From: Acidimicrobiaceae bacterium
GTDB taxonomy: Bacteria; Actinomycetota; Acidimicrobiia; Acidimicrobiales; RAAP-2
Length of the DNA stretch: 48,549 bases
Assembly (NCBI GenBank): GCA_003152215.1
Contig: PLZP01000069.1
Span: 1-48,549, forward strand
Direction: 5' to 3'
Translations under genes and position numbers: made by a program
Shown: positions 36,168-45,320 of the stretch, piece after piece
Layout: every line of letters begins with the position of its first letter
Position numbering within the stretch: position 1 is the stretch's first letter
Notes under the pieces: model-generated
Databases searched by the model: none
What the model saw: the letters and a program-made list of their open reading frames with translations, nothing else
Told to the model about the DNA's origin: nothing

Positions 36168-38846
36168 TCAATCGGCCGACGCTCCCGTGGGCGCGGGTGA
36201 CGTTGGCATGTGCGAAGGCGACTCTGGCGAATTCGGTCGCAGGTGGAAGTACAGCATGAAGGCCAGCGAACCTATCGCGAAGGCGGCAAACGCCACAATC
36301 AGCGGCACGAGAGCGATGTGGTGCAGTTCACTCTGGCTGCCACTCCCGGGCGAGAGCAGCACCGCGACGAATCCAATTAACCCGATCGTCGTGATCAACA
36401 TCCACGCCCACTTGTTCCACTGGCGCACGTGGCGCCCCGGAAGGAACGGCAGCGGAAACATCCCAAAGGCGAGGCTGGCGAAACCGCCGAGGAACGTGAC
36501 GTTCAATGCCGGATCCAAAATAAGCCAGAACGGTGAGGGCGAGTGCGCCGTCGCCGCGTGAAGGACGGGCACCGTGAAGAAGAACGCGGCGGTGCTGACG
36601 ACGAGCACGCAGACCGACGCGATCGCGTGCAGACGCCCCCAGTCCTTGTTGTCAGTGTGCGGACGCAAGACGAAGACGGCGATGAGGCCGTAGCAGTAGC
36701 CCGGTGAGAGTCCGAGCGCTCTCGACGCACTCACGCACAGGACGGCGATGATCATGCCACCAACGAGCACGTGCATGTGAACCTTGCGCCTTTCGCGCAA
36801 CCCGCCGAAGATGATCGGCAACTGCGACGTGAGGGTCACGATGGCCACACCCAGGCACTGACCGAGGAACAGCCACAGCGTGGTGCGATTGAGTCCGAAG
36901 CCCTTGTCGAGGAATGAGTTGATGAGTCCTGCGAACAGAATGAAGCCCACGAACAACGCAGTGCCAATCGTCATGCGTCGCCCGAACGATTTCTCGACCT
37001 CACGATTAATGAACATCTTCGGAAAGCGTTTCCTCGCCCGGGCTTGGATGCGCTCTCTGTTCTCGGCGTACGTCACATCGAGCCATTCGCTGGGGAACCC
37101 GGCACCGATGAGACGACTGACGAGAAGTACCGCAATGCTGATGCCGCCAGAACTGACGAGATTGCTCTTGATTTGACCGGGCCCGGGCATGGCAACGCTG
37201 AACTCAGAGAGGTGGTTCTCGGTGACCGAGACATCGAATGGTGCCGACAGCAAATAGGGACGCGACGTCGTGCACGACAACTCCAAGCGATGATGTCCAA
37301 CCGTCGCGTCGCCGGGAATGACCAGATGATGCACGTCGAACCCGGCTCCGGTCGTTGCCACCTGATCGATCAGCTTGCTGTCGAAGAACACGTAGACCGG
37401 TCGGCAAGTACTCGTGAAGGTGGTGTCGCGCAGGGTAATTGCGATACCCGGAGGTCCCGTCGCCGGCGTTGTCTGCAGCGCTGAGGAGACGCGCAGCGCG
37501 GCGTCTGCCGTTGCCGTCGCGCTGCCGTTGTTGCTCACGGTCTGTCCGGTGAATGTCGTGCCGGTCGACGTGCCGTCAGATCCGGTCTCGGTCACTGACG
37601 CCGAGTAACTGCCCGTTTTGGTATAGACGTGTGATGTCGTCGCGGTTTTGGTCGTGGCGCTCGTGCCATCGCCGAAGTCCCAGTGGTAACTCGTGATCGT
37701 ACCGCCCGACAATGACGATCCGGATGCATCAAAGGACGAGCTCTTCCCGGCTGCCGCCGGCATCACACTCAAATGCGCCGTGGGGGCCTGTCCCGGCGCG
37801 ATGGCAATGCCAAAACTTGGTGCGCCGACCTGGACCGCGGCTTCGGGTCGCGGTGGTGAGGATGCGAGATCGATGGGCGTCACGGTGTTCGTGGCGTTCG
37901 CCACGTAGGCAGTCTTGCCGTCAGGCGCGATGGCGATGCCGTCGGGTTGGCTGAGACTCCCCACCGAGAGCGACGCGCCGGCGGAGGCGGGCGACGTCGT
38001 CAGATTGATGGGGGTCACCGTGTTGTTGTTGTTCGCGGTGAACGCCTCTGTCCCGTCAGGGGTGACGGCGATGCCCAGCGGGCCACTGGGCACGCTAATC
38101 GAGCCCTTCAGCGAAGGAGGACTTGACGCCAAGTCAATTACTGAAATAATCGAGCCGTTCGCGACGTACGCGGTTGCTCCATCGGGGGCAATCGCGATTG
38201 CCTGCGGTGCACTACTCACGGGGATGGTCGTCACCGCTCGCGAGACCGTGTTAATCACACTGACCGACGTCGCCTCGGAGTTCGATACGCAGACGAAGGC
38301 GCCGCTCGGACTTACGGCGATGCTCCAGGGTCCACTGCCGACCGGAATTGGCGCACCGGCCCTCGCGGGAGTGCTTCGAAGGTTGATGGGGGTGACGGTA
38401 TTGCTATTGAAGTTGGTGACGTAGGCCGTATCGCCGTTCGGGGTGATCGCGATAGCGGCCGGTCCGCTCCCCACTTTGATGGGCGTTTCGAACGAGGGTG
38501 GGCTGGCGTGCAGATTGATTGGTCGCACCGTGTTGCCGTCGGAGTTTGTCACATAGCCGGTCGAACCGTCGGGCGCAATGGCGATGCCAAGAGGGCCGTT
38601 CAGTTGTGGGTTGGTGGCGTGCAAGACCGTGGCGTGCGAGTTGGACCCATCGATCGCAGTGACGGTATTGAGATTCAGATTTGTGACGTACACGATGCCG
38701 GACGCGAAGCCTTGGGGCGCCGCGGACGCCGGCGACGAACTGAGGAAGGATGCGAACGCCGGGCTGAGCAGGATGCACGCCAGCGTTGCCAAGAAGCGCA
38801 CGCCCGTTCGGCGACGGCGTTCGGCGATGTCGAGCGAATGTTGCAC
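36168..38846 (-). CDS. YVTN beta-propeller + PKD + C-terminal multi-TM (FGLLP-motif-like) membrane protein
   Basis: Repeated GIAIAPDGxTAYVTNxxxNTVTPIxL; PKD TSYHWDFGDGTSATTKTATTSHVYTKTGSYSASVTET; FGMFPLPFLPGRHVRQWNKWAW in the TM region. Confidence 0.88.
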   Translation of the reverse strand: MQHSLDIAERRRRTGVRFLATLACILLSPAFASFLSSSPASAAPQGFASGIVYVTNLNLNTVTAIDGSNSHATVLHATNPQLNGPLGIAIAPDGSTGYVTNSDGNTVRPINLHASPPSFETPIKVGSGPAAIAITPNGDTAYVTNFNSNTVTPINLRSTPARAGAPIPVGSGPWSIAVSPSGAFVCVSNSEATSVSVINTVSRAVTTIPVSSAPQAIAIAPDGATAYVANGSIISVIDLASSPPSLKGSISVPSGPLGIAVTPDGTEAFTANNNNTVTPINLTTSPASAGASLSVGSLSQPDGIAIAPDGKTAYVANATNTVTPIDLASSPPRPEAAVQVGAPSFGIAIAPGQAPTAHLSVMPAAAGKSSSFDASGSSLSGGTITSYHWDFGDGTSATTKTATTSHVYTKTGSYSASVTETGSDGTSTGTTFTGQTVSNNGSATATADAALRVSSALQTTPATGPPGIAITLRDTTFTSTCRPVYVFFDSKLIDQVATTGAGFDVHHLVIPGDATVGHHRLELSCTTSRPYLLSAPFDVSVTENHLSEFSVAMPGPGQIKSNLVSSGGISIAVLLVSRLIGAGFPSEWLDVTYAENRERIQARARKRFPKMFINREVEKSFGRRMTIGTALFVGFILFAGLINSFLDKGFGLNRTTLWLFLGQCLGVAIVTLTSQLPIIFGGLRERRKVHMHVLVGGMIIAVLCVSASRALGLSPGYCYGLIAVFVLRPHTDNKDWGRLHAIASVCVLVVSTAAFFFTVPVLHAATAHSPSPFWLILDPALNVTFLGGFASLAFGMFPLPFLPGRHVRQWNKWAWMLITTIGLIGFVAVLLSPGSGSQSELHHIALVPLIVAFAAFAIGSLAFMLYFHLRPNSPESPSHMPTSPAPTGASAD

Positions 38847-38854
38847 GACGAACG

Positions 38855-39757
38855 TCAGGTCGCCTTGAGGACCGCGACGACTCGCCGATTCTTTGCACGT
38901 CCCGACGCCGTGGCATTTGTCGAAACGACGACCACGCTGTAGCCGGGCACGATGGTGATGACAACGCCGAGGTCGCCGAGTGTTGCTAGGTCGGCGGTCA
39001 ATTTAGCCGCGACGGCCTTGGCGCGATTGAGGTTGAGCGTCGTGTTGAAGGCGGCGGTGAAGACATTGTCGGTGTAACCCGTCAAGTCGACGGTCGTGAA
39101 GTGATTCTTCTTTATCGACACGGCCATGGCCTGCACTTCGGACTTCAATTTGGTCGTCAGAGTGAATGAACCTTCGGCAAAGGGCGCGACCGTGACGTTC
39201 TGATTCGCGGGAGGTTTCGGCGGTTTCGACACGATATGAACTGGAGGCAGCGTCGTGGTTGTTGTCGTCGTAGTGGTCGTAGTCGTGGTCGTGGTCGTCG
39301 TCGTGGTCGTGGTCGTCGTTGTTGACGTCGTGGTGGTCGGCGGCGGTGGCGGAGGTGGTGGAGGTGGCGGCAATGTTGTTGTCGTCGTGGTCGTCGTGGT
39401 CGTCGTGGTCGTCGTGGTCGTCGTGGTGGTCGTCGTGGTTGTTGGTGGAGGTGGCGGCGGAGGGCACCAGCACCAGTTCCAGAATGGAGGCCAAGGGGGA
39501 CCAGGATCGCCGTGGTCGTGCGCGCTCAAAGAAGAATGTCGAGAGGGATCGCACGAGTCTCGCGTAAATGTCGTCGTTACATGTACCGGTGTCCGCGGTG
39601 TCGCGTTGGACGAGAGTGCCGGAGGGACGACGACGCTGAGGACAGTGACAGCAAGAACGATGAGGACGAGACGCGCGCGATGAAGAGCGCGAAGCACCGT
39701 GCTGACACAGAATCTCAATGTCGTCGCGAATCGCCCCTGCATAGCGCCTATCCCCAA
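38855..39757 (-). CDS. Secreted OmpA-like domain protein with poly-Pro/poly-Thr linker
   Basis: LTGYTDNVFTAAFNTTLNLNRAKAVAAKLTADL..ATASGRAKNRRVVAVL; preceding Pro(n)Thr(n) blocks. Confidence 0.85.
   Translation of the reverse strand: MGIGAMQGRFATTLRFCVSTVLRALHRARLVLIVLAVTVLSVVVPPALSSNATPRTPVHVTTTFTRDSCDPSRHSSLSAHDHGDPGPPWPPFWNWCWCPPPPPPPTTTTTTTTTTTTTTTTTTTTTTTLPPPPPPPPPPPTTTTSTTTTTTTTTTTTTTTTTTTTTTTTLPPVHIVSKPPKPPANQNVTVAPFAEGSFTLTTKLKSEVQAMAVSIKKNHFTTVDLTGYTDNVFTAAFNTTLNLNRAKAVAAKLTADLATLGDLGVVITIVPGYSVVVVSTNATASGRAKNRRVVAVLKAT
39250..39460 (-). repeat. Trinucleotide-type low-complexity tract encoding Thr(n)/Pro(n)
   Basis: gtcgtggtcgtcgtggtcgtc arrays interrupted by ggcggcggtggcgg blocks. 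Confidence 0.9.
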
Positions 39758-39890
39758 AAGGCGACGCGCTTCCTCCGCCCGCTGCCTCAGCCCCCGTAAA
39801 ACAATTTTCGGTCAATATATCAACATCGACGATATTTCGCGAAAGAAGATGGGTACCTCGCGTACGGAACGTGACGTGTCCGTGACAGCG

Positions 39891-40652
39891 TTACGAGGGA
39901 GCGTCAATACGCATGGATACCGCTCGTTTTCCAGTAATCAGCCGCTCTCGATCAAACATGAGCGAGACCACGCGCCAGGCGCCCACGTCAATGATGGCGA
40001 GCGATAGCGCGAGCACGACGGCGGTGAGCGCGGTTGGCCGGAAGACCTGCAGGACCATAAGGAGCGGTAGGACCAGAGCGGGAAGACTGGCCAGGGTTCC
40101 CAACTGTTGCGCCACGCGCACGTCGGACGACCGCGCCGAGATTGCGGTGCCGACCCACACCGACCACCCGGCCAAGAGTGGTGCGAAGAGGACTTCGGCG
40201 ACGAACCACGACGGCTTCCACACCGCGTGGACGACAACACTCGGCGACGCGAGGCGTACGGCGACGACCAGCACAAGAAAGAACAGATAGGCCATGGCGA
40301 TGGAGGGAATCGTCGCGGCGAGAGATTTGCCTAAGAGAAACTCCTCTCGACTGATTGGCGTGGTGAGGAGCGGCTCGAGGGTGCCCTGATCACGTTCTCC
40401 GATGACTGAATAGGCGGCAATCGTCGCGGGCAGCACGACCGGTATTACCAGCATCAGCAGCATCGTGACGTCGACCTGCGTTCGGACAATTGCGGCGTCC
40501 GACGAAGCCGGGATGTTGAACAGCTCAATGACGGGCAACGCCATGAAGAAGATGGGCAACGTCGCCATTGTGTAGATGATGAAACGATTCCGACGGTATT
40601 CGCGGAACTCTTTTCGAATGACCGCACGAATCCGCGTAGAACTCAGACTCAT
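39891..40652 (-). CDS. ABC-2 type transporter permease
   Basis: RKEFREYRRNRFIIYTMATLPIFFMALP, IGERDQGTLEPLLTTPISREEFLLGKSLAA. Confidence 0.88.
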   Translation of the reverse strand: MSLSSTRIRAVIRKEFREYRRNRFIIYTMATLPIFFMALPVIELFNIPASSDAAIVRTQVDVTMLLMLVIPVVLPATIAAYSVIGERDQGTLEPLLTTPISREEFLLGKSLAATIPSIAMAYLFFLVLVVAVRLASPSVVVHAVWKPSWFVAEVLFAPLLAGWSVWVGTAISARSSDVRVAQQLGTLASLPALVLPLLMVLQVFRPTALTAVVLALSLAIIDVGAWRVVSLMFDRERLITGKRAVSMRIDAPS

Positions 40653-41971
40653 TGGGCCCCTCCCTTTTCCGTGGCACCGACCAGTTCTAGATACACCTCT
40701 TCGAGCGAGTGCCGAGATTCGACAATTGACAACACGTCAGCACCCGCGCGTACGAGCGCTCGAGTGACGTCGGGCGCGGCGCTACGAACATCATTGACCG
40801 TGATGACATAGTTACCAGCGTCACTCGTCCAACTCTCGACACTCGCGACGGATTTGAAGACGGCGTCGGGATTTGCGAGTGGCGACGCGGTGGTGACCAC
40901 AATCCCCTTCCGGAACATTCGTTGACGCAGGTCGTCGATGCGGCCCACGGTGCGCAACGTCGTGTTCAAGATGGCGACGCGGTCACAGAGTTTCTCAGCC
41001 TCATCGAGTCGATGCGTCGTCAGAAACACGGTGACGCCCTTCGCTCGTAGCGCATTGATGAGATCGTGCACCTCGAGCGATGCGACGGGATCCAGACCGG
41101 CCGTGGGCTCATCGAGGAAGACAATCTCCGGGTCGTTTAACAGTGCTCGGGCCAGTCCAACGCGCTGACGAAGACCCTTGGAGAGACTGCCCGAGAGGTC
41201 ACCGGCACGCGACGTGAGGTTGACGGCTTCGAGCGCCCGGTCGATTCGTGCTTGGGCGTTGCGAAAGCCGTAGAGGCCCGCAAAGAACTCAAGGTTCTCG
41301 GTGACGCTGAGCCGCAGATAAAGACCGGGAAGTTCAGTCATGACCGCGATGCGCTGACGTATCTCGAAGCCGTTGCGCGTCGTGAGATCGATGCCCGCGA
41401 CGGACGCGGAGCCCGACGTTGGAATAACGAGGGTGCTGAGTGTGCGCACGGTGGACGTCTTACCGGCGCCATTGGGACCGAGGAAACCGAAAACTTCGCC
41501 CCGATTGACACTGAAGGAGACATCACGAAACGCCACGCGCTCACCGAACTGCTTCGTGAGATGATCGACAACGATGACCGCGTCGCTCGAGGCATAACCG
41601 GCCTCGCTCTGGCCGGCGAATCGTCCCGATTGGGTCACGATCGCCTCGGCAATTTCGCTCGCCGATTGAGCGTCGAACGTGGGCGCGTGCACGGGCGTGA
41701 CCGCGACGTCAACCTGACCAGTTGACGCTTGGTCGTCGTCAACGACTCCGGGCCCCAATTTCGCTCGTTTCGTGCCGCCACTGGCGAGGGCGATCAATAG
41801 ATACACGGCGACGACGCAAACGATGGCGACATCGCCGGCCGTCTTCTTGAGGGTGAGGTACCCAGTGATGGCCGCGGCGGACGCGGCGAAGGTGATGAGC
41901 CACCCCTGCCACGTAACCGGTCGAACGCCAACACCGATTCGACGCCGAACAAACCACTCGGGTTTAGCCAC
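40649..41971 (-). CDS. ABC transporter ATP-binding protein with N-terminal TM extension
   Basis: GFLGPNGAGKTSTVRTLSTL, LSGSLSKGLRQRVGLARALLNDPEIVFLDEPTAGLDP; N-terminal ~70 aa hydrophobic (WQGWLITFAASAAAITGYL). Confidence 0.92.
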   Translation of the reverse strand: MAKPEWFVRRRIGVGVRPVTWQGWLITFAASAAAITGYLTLKKTAGDVAIVCVVAVYLLIALASGGTKRAKLGPGVVDDDQASTGQVDVAVTPVHAPTFDAQSASEIAEAIVTQSGRFAGQSEAGYASSDAVIVVDHLTKQFGERVAFRDVSFSVNRGEVFGFLGPNGAGKTSTVRTLSTLVIPTSGSASVAGIDLTTRNGFEIRQRIAVMTELPGLYLRLSVTENLEFFAGLYGFRNAQARIDRALEAVNLTSRAGDLSGSLSKGLRQRVGLARALLNDPEIVFLDEPTAGLDPVASLEVHDLINALRAKGVTVFLTTHRLDEAEKLCDRVAILNTTLRTVGRIDDLRQRMFRKGIVVTTASPLANPDAVFKSVASVESWTSDAGNYVITVNDVRSAAPDVTRALVRAGADVLSIVESRHSLEEVYLELVGATEKGGAQ

Positions 41972-42068
41972 TCGGGTTTCGCCTGGTGGTTCGGGCAGGT
42001 GGGCGCATCACCCAATCATACGAAGGGTCCGCCGTCGCCTTAATGGAGGTAGCGCGCCGGTTTGTCGG

Positions 42069-42461
42069 TCAGTGCGCGCGGCGTTGAGCGCGATAATGCG
42101 CTCGAAGAATCATTCGAAGCGTGATGAAGACCACCACGATGATGAGGTTGACGTTGACCGCGGGGATCCAACGAACCTTCTCATCCTTCACGACGTACAC
42201 CCCGACCGGCATGACGATGCCACCGAAGCCACCGCCCGAACCACTCGACGGTTCTGCGTCCGCGTCGACGGCGTCGCGGACGATATCCTCGTCATCGCTT
42301 GGGGTGCTTGCGGAGCCGGCACTCCCCTCGCCTGCACCGCCGCCACCGGTGACGAGCGCGACAGGTATGACCAACGAACCGTCCTTCTCGTAGGCACTGC
42401 CAAAGGCGCGCGTGACCGAAAGATTTTGGGCCACCTTGTTCAATAGATCCTGTACGTCCAT
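42069..42461 (-). CDS. GerW/YtfJ family sporulation-protein-like protein
   Basis: MDVQDLLNKVAQNLSVTRAFGSAYEKDGSLVIPVALVTGGGGAG..GGGFGGIVMPVGVYVVKDEKVRWIP. Confidence 0.8.
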   Translation of the reverse strand: MDVQDLLNKVAQNLSVTRAFGSAYEKDGSLVIPVALVTGGGGAGEGSAGSASTPSDDEDIVRDAVDADAEPSSGSGGGFGGIVMPVGVYVVKDEKVRWIPAVNVNLIIVVVFITLRMILRAHYRAQRRAH

Positions 42462-42527
42462 GGTGCTCCCTTCTTGATGACCCGCGGCCACCCCCCGACT
42501 GTACGGCCCAACGAGTGAACCGTACGA

Positions 42528-43004
42528 CTACTTGTCGAGTTCGGCCAGGACTTCGCCAATGATCTTGGTCATCTTGTGGGCCGGCAGTGGTTCGCCACCT
42601 TCGGCCTCGGCCACTTCACCCGAGAACGCTTGCACCGAAGGGTTACCGCCGACGAGCACGTGACGTAGGGCCTCGCCACTCGCCTCGGAGTCATTGACTT
42701 CGTCGAGTGCGGCCGCCACGTCGTGCTCTGGAGAGTCGGCCACCACGTGCACGACGTGCATTGCCTCTTCTCGACCGGACGCCGTCGAGACCGCCGGTGC
42801 GCGGTCGGGGTTTTGTTGCGCGTCCCATTCGGCGAGCGCTTCGTTGTAGCCACCTTCGCCGGCGTGCAGGACGCGGGTCGTGGGTGCTTCGGCGGCGTCG
42901 CCAGTTTCGTCAAGGGCCGGCGCGGCGTCCTCCGCCTCCTCGTGGTGGCGAACTTCGCGGATGGGCACGATGAGGCTTCCGTCGGGATTTCGTACGATTT
43001 CCAT
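42528..43004 (-). CDS. Acidic hypothetical protein
   Basis: 158 aa, Glu/Ala-rich, N-terminal MEIVRNPDGSLIVPIREV; lies upstream of the GerW-like gene in the same direction. Confidence 0.6.
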   Translation of the reverse strand: MEIVRNPDGSLIVPIREVRHHEEAEDAAPALDETGDAAEAPTTRVLHAGEGGYNEALAEWDAQQNPDRAPAVSTASGREEAMHVVHVVADSPEHDVAAALDEVNDSEASGEALRHVLVGGNPSVQAFSGEVAEAEGGEPLPAHKMTKIIGEVLAELDK

Positions 43005-43199
43005 GACAACTCCTTCTGGACATCTGTAACCGTCAAGACCAACCTAAAGGGTCGATGGGGACGCACATACGGCGCCGTCGCCCTGCTCTGGGCACGCGAC
43101 CAATACCCACCTCGTCGTACGCTGGGACCCAAGGGCATTTCGCGGCGCGATGACCGTCGAGAAGTACTTCGCCGTCGAGTGACACGGAGAGAGCGAAGC

Positions 43200-43676
43200 G
43201 TGAAACTAACGGTGGCATTCGATCGGACGGTGGGTCGTCCGCTCTATCGCGTCCACGTGCGGCTCTATCGGCTCACCCGCGGACGCATAGGTCACAAGAG
43301 TCCGGTCGGCCCAATGCTGCTCATGACGGTGACGGGTCGAAGAACCGGTCAATCTCGATCCGTCACGCTGCTCTACTACGAAGCGCGTAGCACGTACTAC
43401 GTCATGGGCTCCAACGGGGGCCGAACCGGCCATCCCACGTGGCTACTGAATGTTCGAGCGAACGGCCACGTGCGTGTTCAGGTGGGCGCCCGATGTTTCG
43501 ACGCGCTCGCGCGCGAACTGCCCCCAGAGGAACGTGCGTCGGTGTGGCCCGAGCTCACGACTTTTTACTCGGGCTGGGCTCACTACGAAACGCTGACGGA
43601 CCGCACCATCTCGGTCATCGCGCTCGAACCCAAAGTAACTACGAACGCGACGCGACGTGCGCCCCGTCAGGCGTGA
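43200..43676 (+). CDS. Deazaflavin(F420)-dependent nitroreductase family protein (Ddn-like)
   Basis: PMLLMTVTGRRTGQSRSVTLLYYEARSTYYVMGSNGGRTGHPTWLLNVRANGHVRVQVG; GTG start at 43200. Confidence 0.87.
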   Translation: MKLTVAFDRTVGRPLYRVHVRLYRLTRGRIGHKSPVGPMLLMTVTGRRTGQSRSVTLLYYEARSTYYVMGSNGGRTGHPTWLLNVRANGHVRVQVGARCFDALARELPPEERASVWPELTTFYSGWAHYETLTDRTISVIALEPKVTTNATRRAPRQA

Positions 43677-43878
43677 GGTCGCGAGTGACGCCACGCTCAC
43701 CAAAACTCGGGCGTCGCATCAAGATGTACACCGTCGTGAAGACGCCGAAGAAGAGGATCGCCACCAACACGGGTAGGACGACATTCCAGCGAAGTGCGGA
43801 GTGCGCGTGCACCCCAAGATGTGAGGCCGCGTCGATCAGCCCGGACCTCGCCTGCGGGGGGATTCCAGGAATACTCAT
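43639..43878 (-). CDS. Small single-TM membrane protein
   Basis: 79 aa, VVLPVLVAILFFGVFTTVYILMRR; RBS aaggagcacgATG. Confidence 0.6.
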   Translation of the reverse strand: MSIPGIPPQARSGLIDAASHLGVHAHSALRWNVVLPVLVAILFFGVFTTVYILMRRPSFGERGVTRDLTPDGAHVASRS

Positions 43879-43904
43879 CGTGCTCCTTCCTTGTTCCTAA
43901 TACA

Positions 43905-43949
43905 TCGTGTGCTACTTAATCGTACACTACTTCTTCGTGTACAATCAGA
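43905..43949. promoter_or_regulatory. Three adjacent 15-bp degenerate direct repeats upstream of the MarR/OhrR-like gene
   Basis: TCGTGTGCTACTTAA / TCGTACACTACTTCT / TCGTGTACAATCAGA; also GTACAC-N9-GTGTAC. Confidence 0.5.
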
Positions 43950-43979
43950 ACAAGAGGATATCTTTGGTTTTCGGGTTGA

Positions 43980-44546
43980 ATGCCGAAACCGTTGGGCCAC
44001 TCGACAGTGCGAAATGAAGGACAGGGAAATGAGCGAGCGATGAGCACTTCGCACGATGTTGCCGATACGGTCGACACCCCAGGAGAGACGAACGCCCTTG
44101 ATCCGTTGGCCCTGGAGCGTCAAGTCTGCTTCGCGTTGGTCGTGGCGTCGCGCAGCGTCCTCGCGATCTATCGACCCCTGCTCGAACCACTCGGCCTCAC
44201 CCACCCCCAGTACCTCGTGATGCTCGCGCTCTGGGGTGACGCACCGCTGAGCGTTCGTGAAATCGGTGCGCTGTTGCAACTCGATTCGCCAACGTTGTCG
44301 CCCTTGCTCAAGCGACTCGAGTCGGCCGGACTGATCACGCGTACGCGAAGTGGCGAGGACGAACGCCAGGTCAATATTGGACTCAGTGCCCGTGGTCGTG
44401 CGCTGCGCAATGAGGCGACGAAGATTCCACCGGCGGTCGTGGCCCGACTTGGCATTTCGATACCCGAACTCGAAGCGCTGCACGTATCGCTCACGAGCGT
44501 GATTGTCGCGGCGCGGCGAACGGGTGGCGTGACCGAGCTCGACTGA
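43980..44546 (+). CDS. MarR family regulator, OhrR-like with N-terminal Cys
   Basis: ALERQVCFALVVASRSVLAIYRPLLEPLGLTHPQYLVMLALWGDAPLSVREIGALLQLDSPTLSPLLKRLESAGLITR; true start may be the ATG at 44040. Confidence 0.88.
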   Translation: MPKPLGHSTVRNEGQGNERAMSTSHDVADTVDTPGETNALDPLALERQVCFALVVASRSVLAIYRPLLEPLGLTHPQYLVMLALWGDAPLSVREIGALLQLDSPTLSPLLKRLESAGLITRTRSGEDERQVNIGLSARGRALRNEATKIPPAVVARLGISIPELEALHVSLTSVIVAARRTGGVTELD

Positions 44547-44554
44547 CGAAGTCG

Positions 44555-45127
44555 TTACGTTCGAATACCGGCGATGACCAAGTCGAACATTCCTTCAACG
44601 CGCCGGGCGTCGGGTGCCTGTTCGTTGGCGAGCACGATGCCGTGGATCAGACGAAGCACGTCGACCAACTCCACCTCGGCGCGAACTTCGCCCGCTGCCT
44701 GCGCGTGCTGCAACAAGACGGCGCCGGCGTCGCGCATGCTCGCACAGGCGATTTGAATCTCCGTGCCTTCGGTGTGCTTGGCGTTCATTACTGCCGCACC
44801 CATGCTTCGTCCGTGAGCTCCAAAGTCTCGCTGAAGACGAAGCCAGCTGACGAGTGCGTCGAACGTGGATGGGGCGTCCGCGAGGGCAATGGCGCGAGCG
44901 CGTAACTCGAGCGCTTCGTCGAGGAAGGCCGCTTCGAGCAGGTCTTGGCGCGTCGGAAAGTGGCGATACAACGTGCCGATGCCAACACCGGCGTCACGCG
45001 CGATGTCCTCGAGCACGATGTTGGCGCCGCGTTCAGCAATCGCTGCACGCGCGGTGGCGAGAATGATCTCGTAGTTGCGCTGAGCGTCCGCCCGTCGTGG
45101 AGCCCGGGTTACCGTCGCTTCACTCAT
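44555..45127 (-). CDS. TetR family transcriptional regulator
   Basis: RRADAQRNYEIILATARAAIAERGANIVLEDIARDAGVGIGTLYRHFPTRQDLLEAAF. Confidence 0.93.
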   Translation of the reverse strand: MSEATVTRAPRRADAQRNYEIILATARAAIAERGANIVLEDIARDAGVGIGTLYRHFPTRQDLLEAAFLDEALELRARAIALADAPSTFDALVSWLRLQRDFGAHGRSMGAAVMNAKHTEGTEIQIACASMRDAGAVLLQHAQAAGEVRAEVELVDVLRLIHGIVLANEQAPDARRVEGMFDLVIAGIRT

Positions 45128-45187
45128 CTCGCTCCTCAACTCGGCCCCTGGAAAGAATCTTCAAAGACTACTTGCAACCGGAGGCAT

Positions 45188-45208
45188 CCTCCATATAGTA
45201 TGTGGAGG
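45188..45208. promoter_or_regulatory. Candidate TetR operator
   Basis: 21-bp near-perfect palindrome CCTCCATATAGTATGTGGAGG enclosing a TATAGT -10-like hexamer. Confidence 0.6.
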
Positions 45209-45320
45209 CACCCTCATGTTAGGCCCACCGGAGGGCCAACGCAATGGCTTTTTTCAAAAAGGGTGGCCAAGACCCAATATTCCGACTGATTCCAACCAAG
45301 TCCTCATTTAAGGAGACAAC

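Noticed and set aside
39255-39683. 142-aa plus-strand ORF starting MVVVVVVVV
   Set aside because: Antisense reading of the poly-Thr/Pro tract of the OmpA-like gene; low-complexity artefact.
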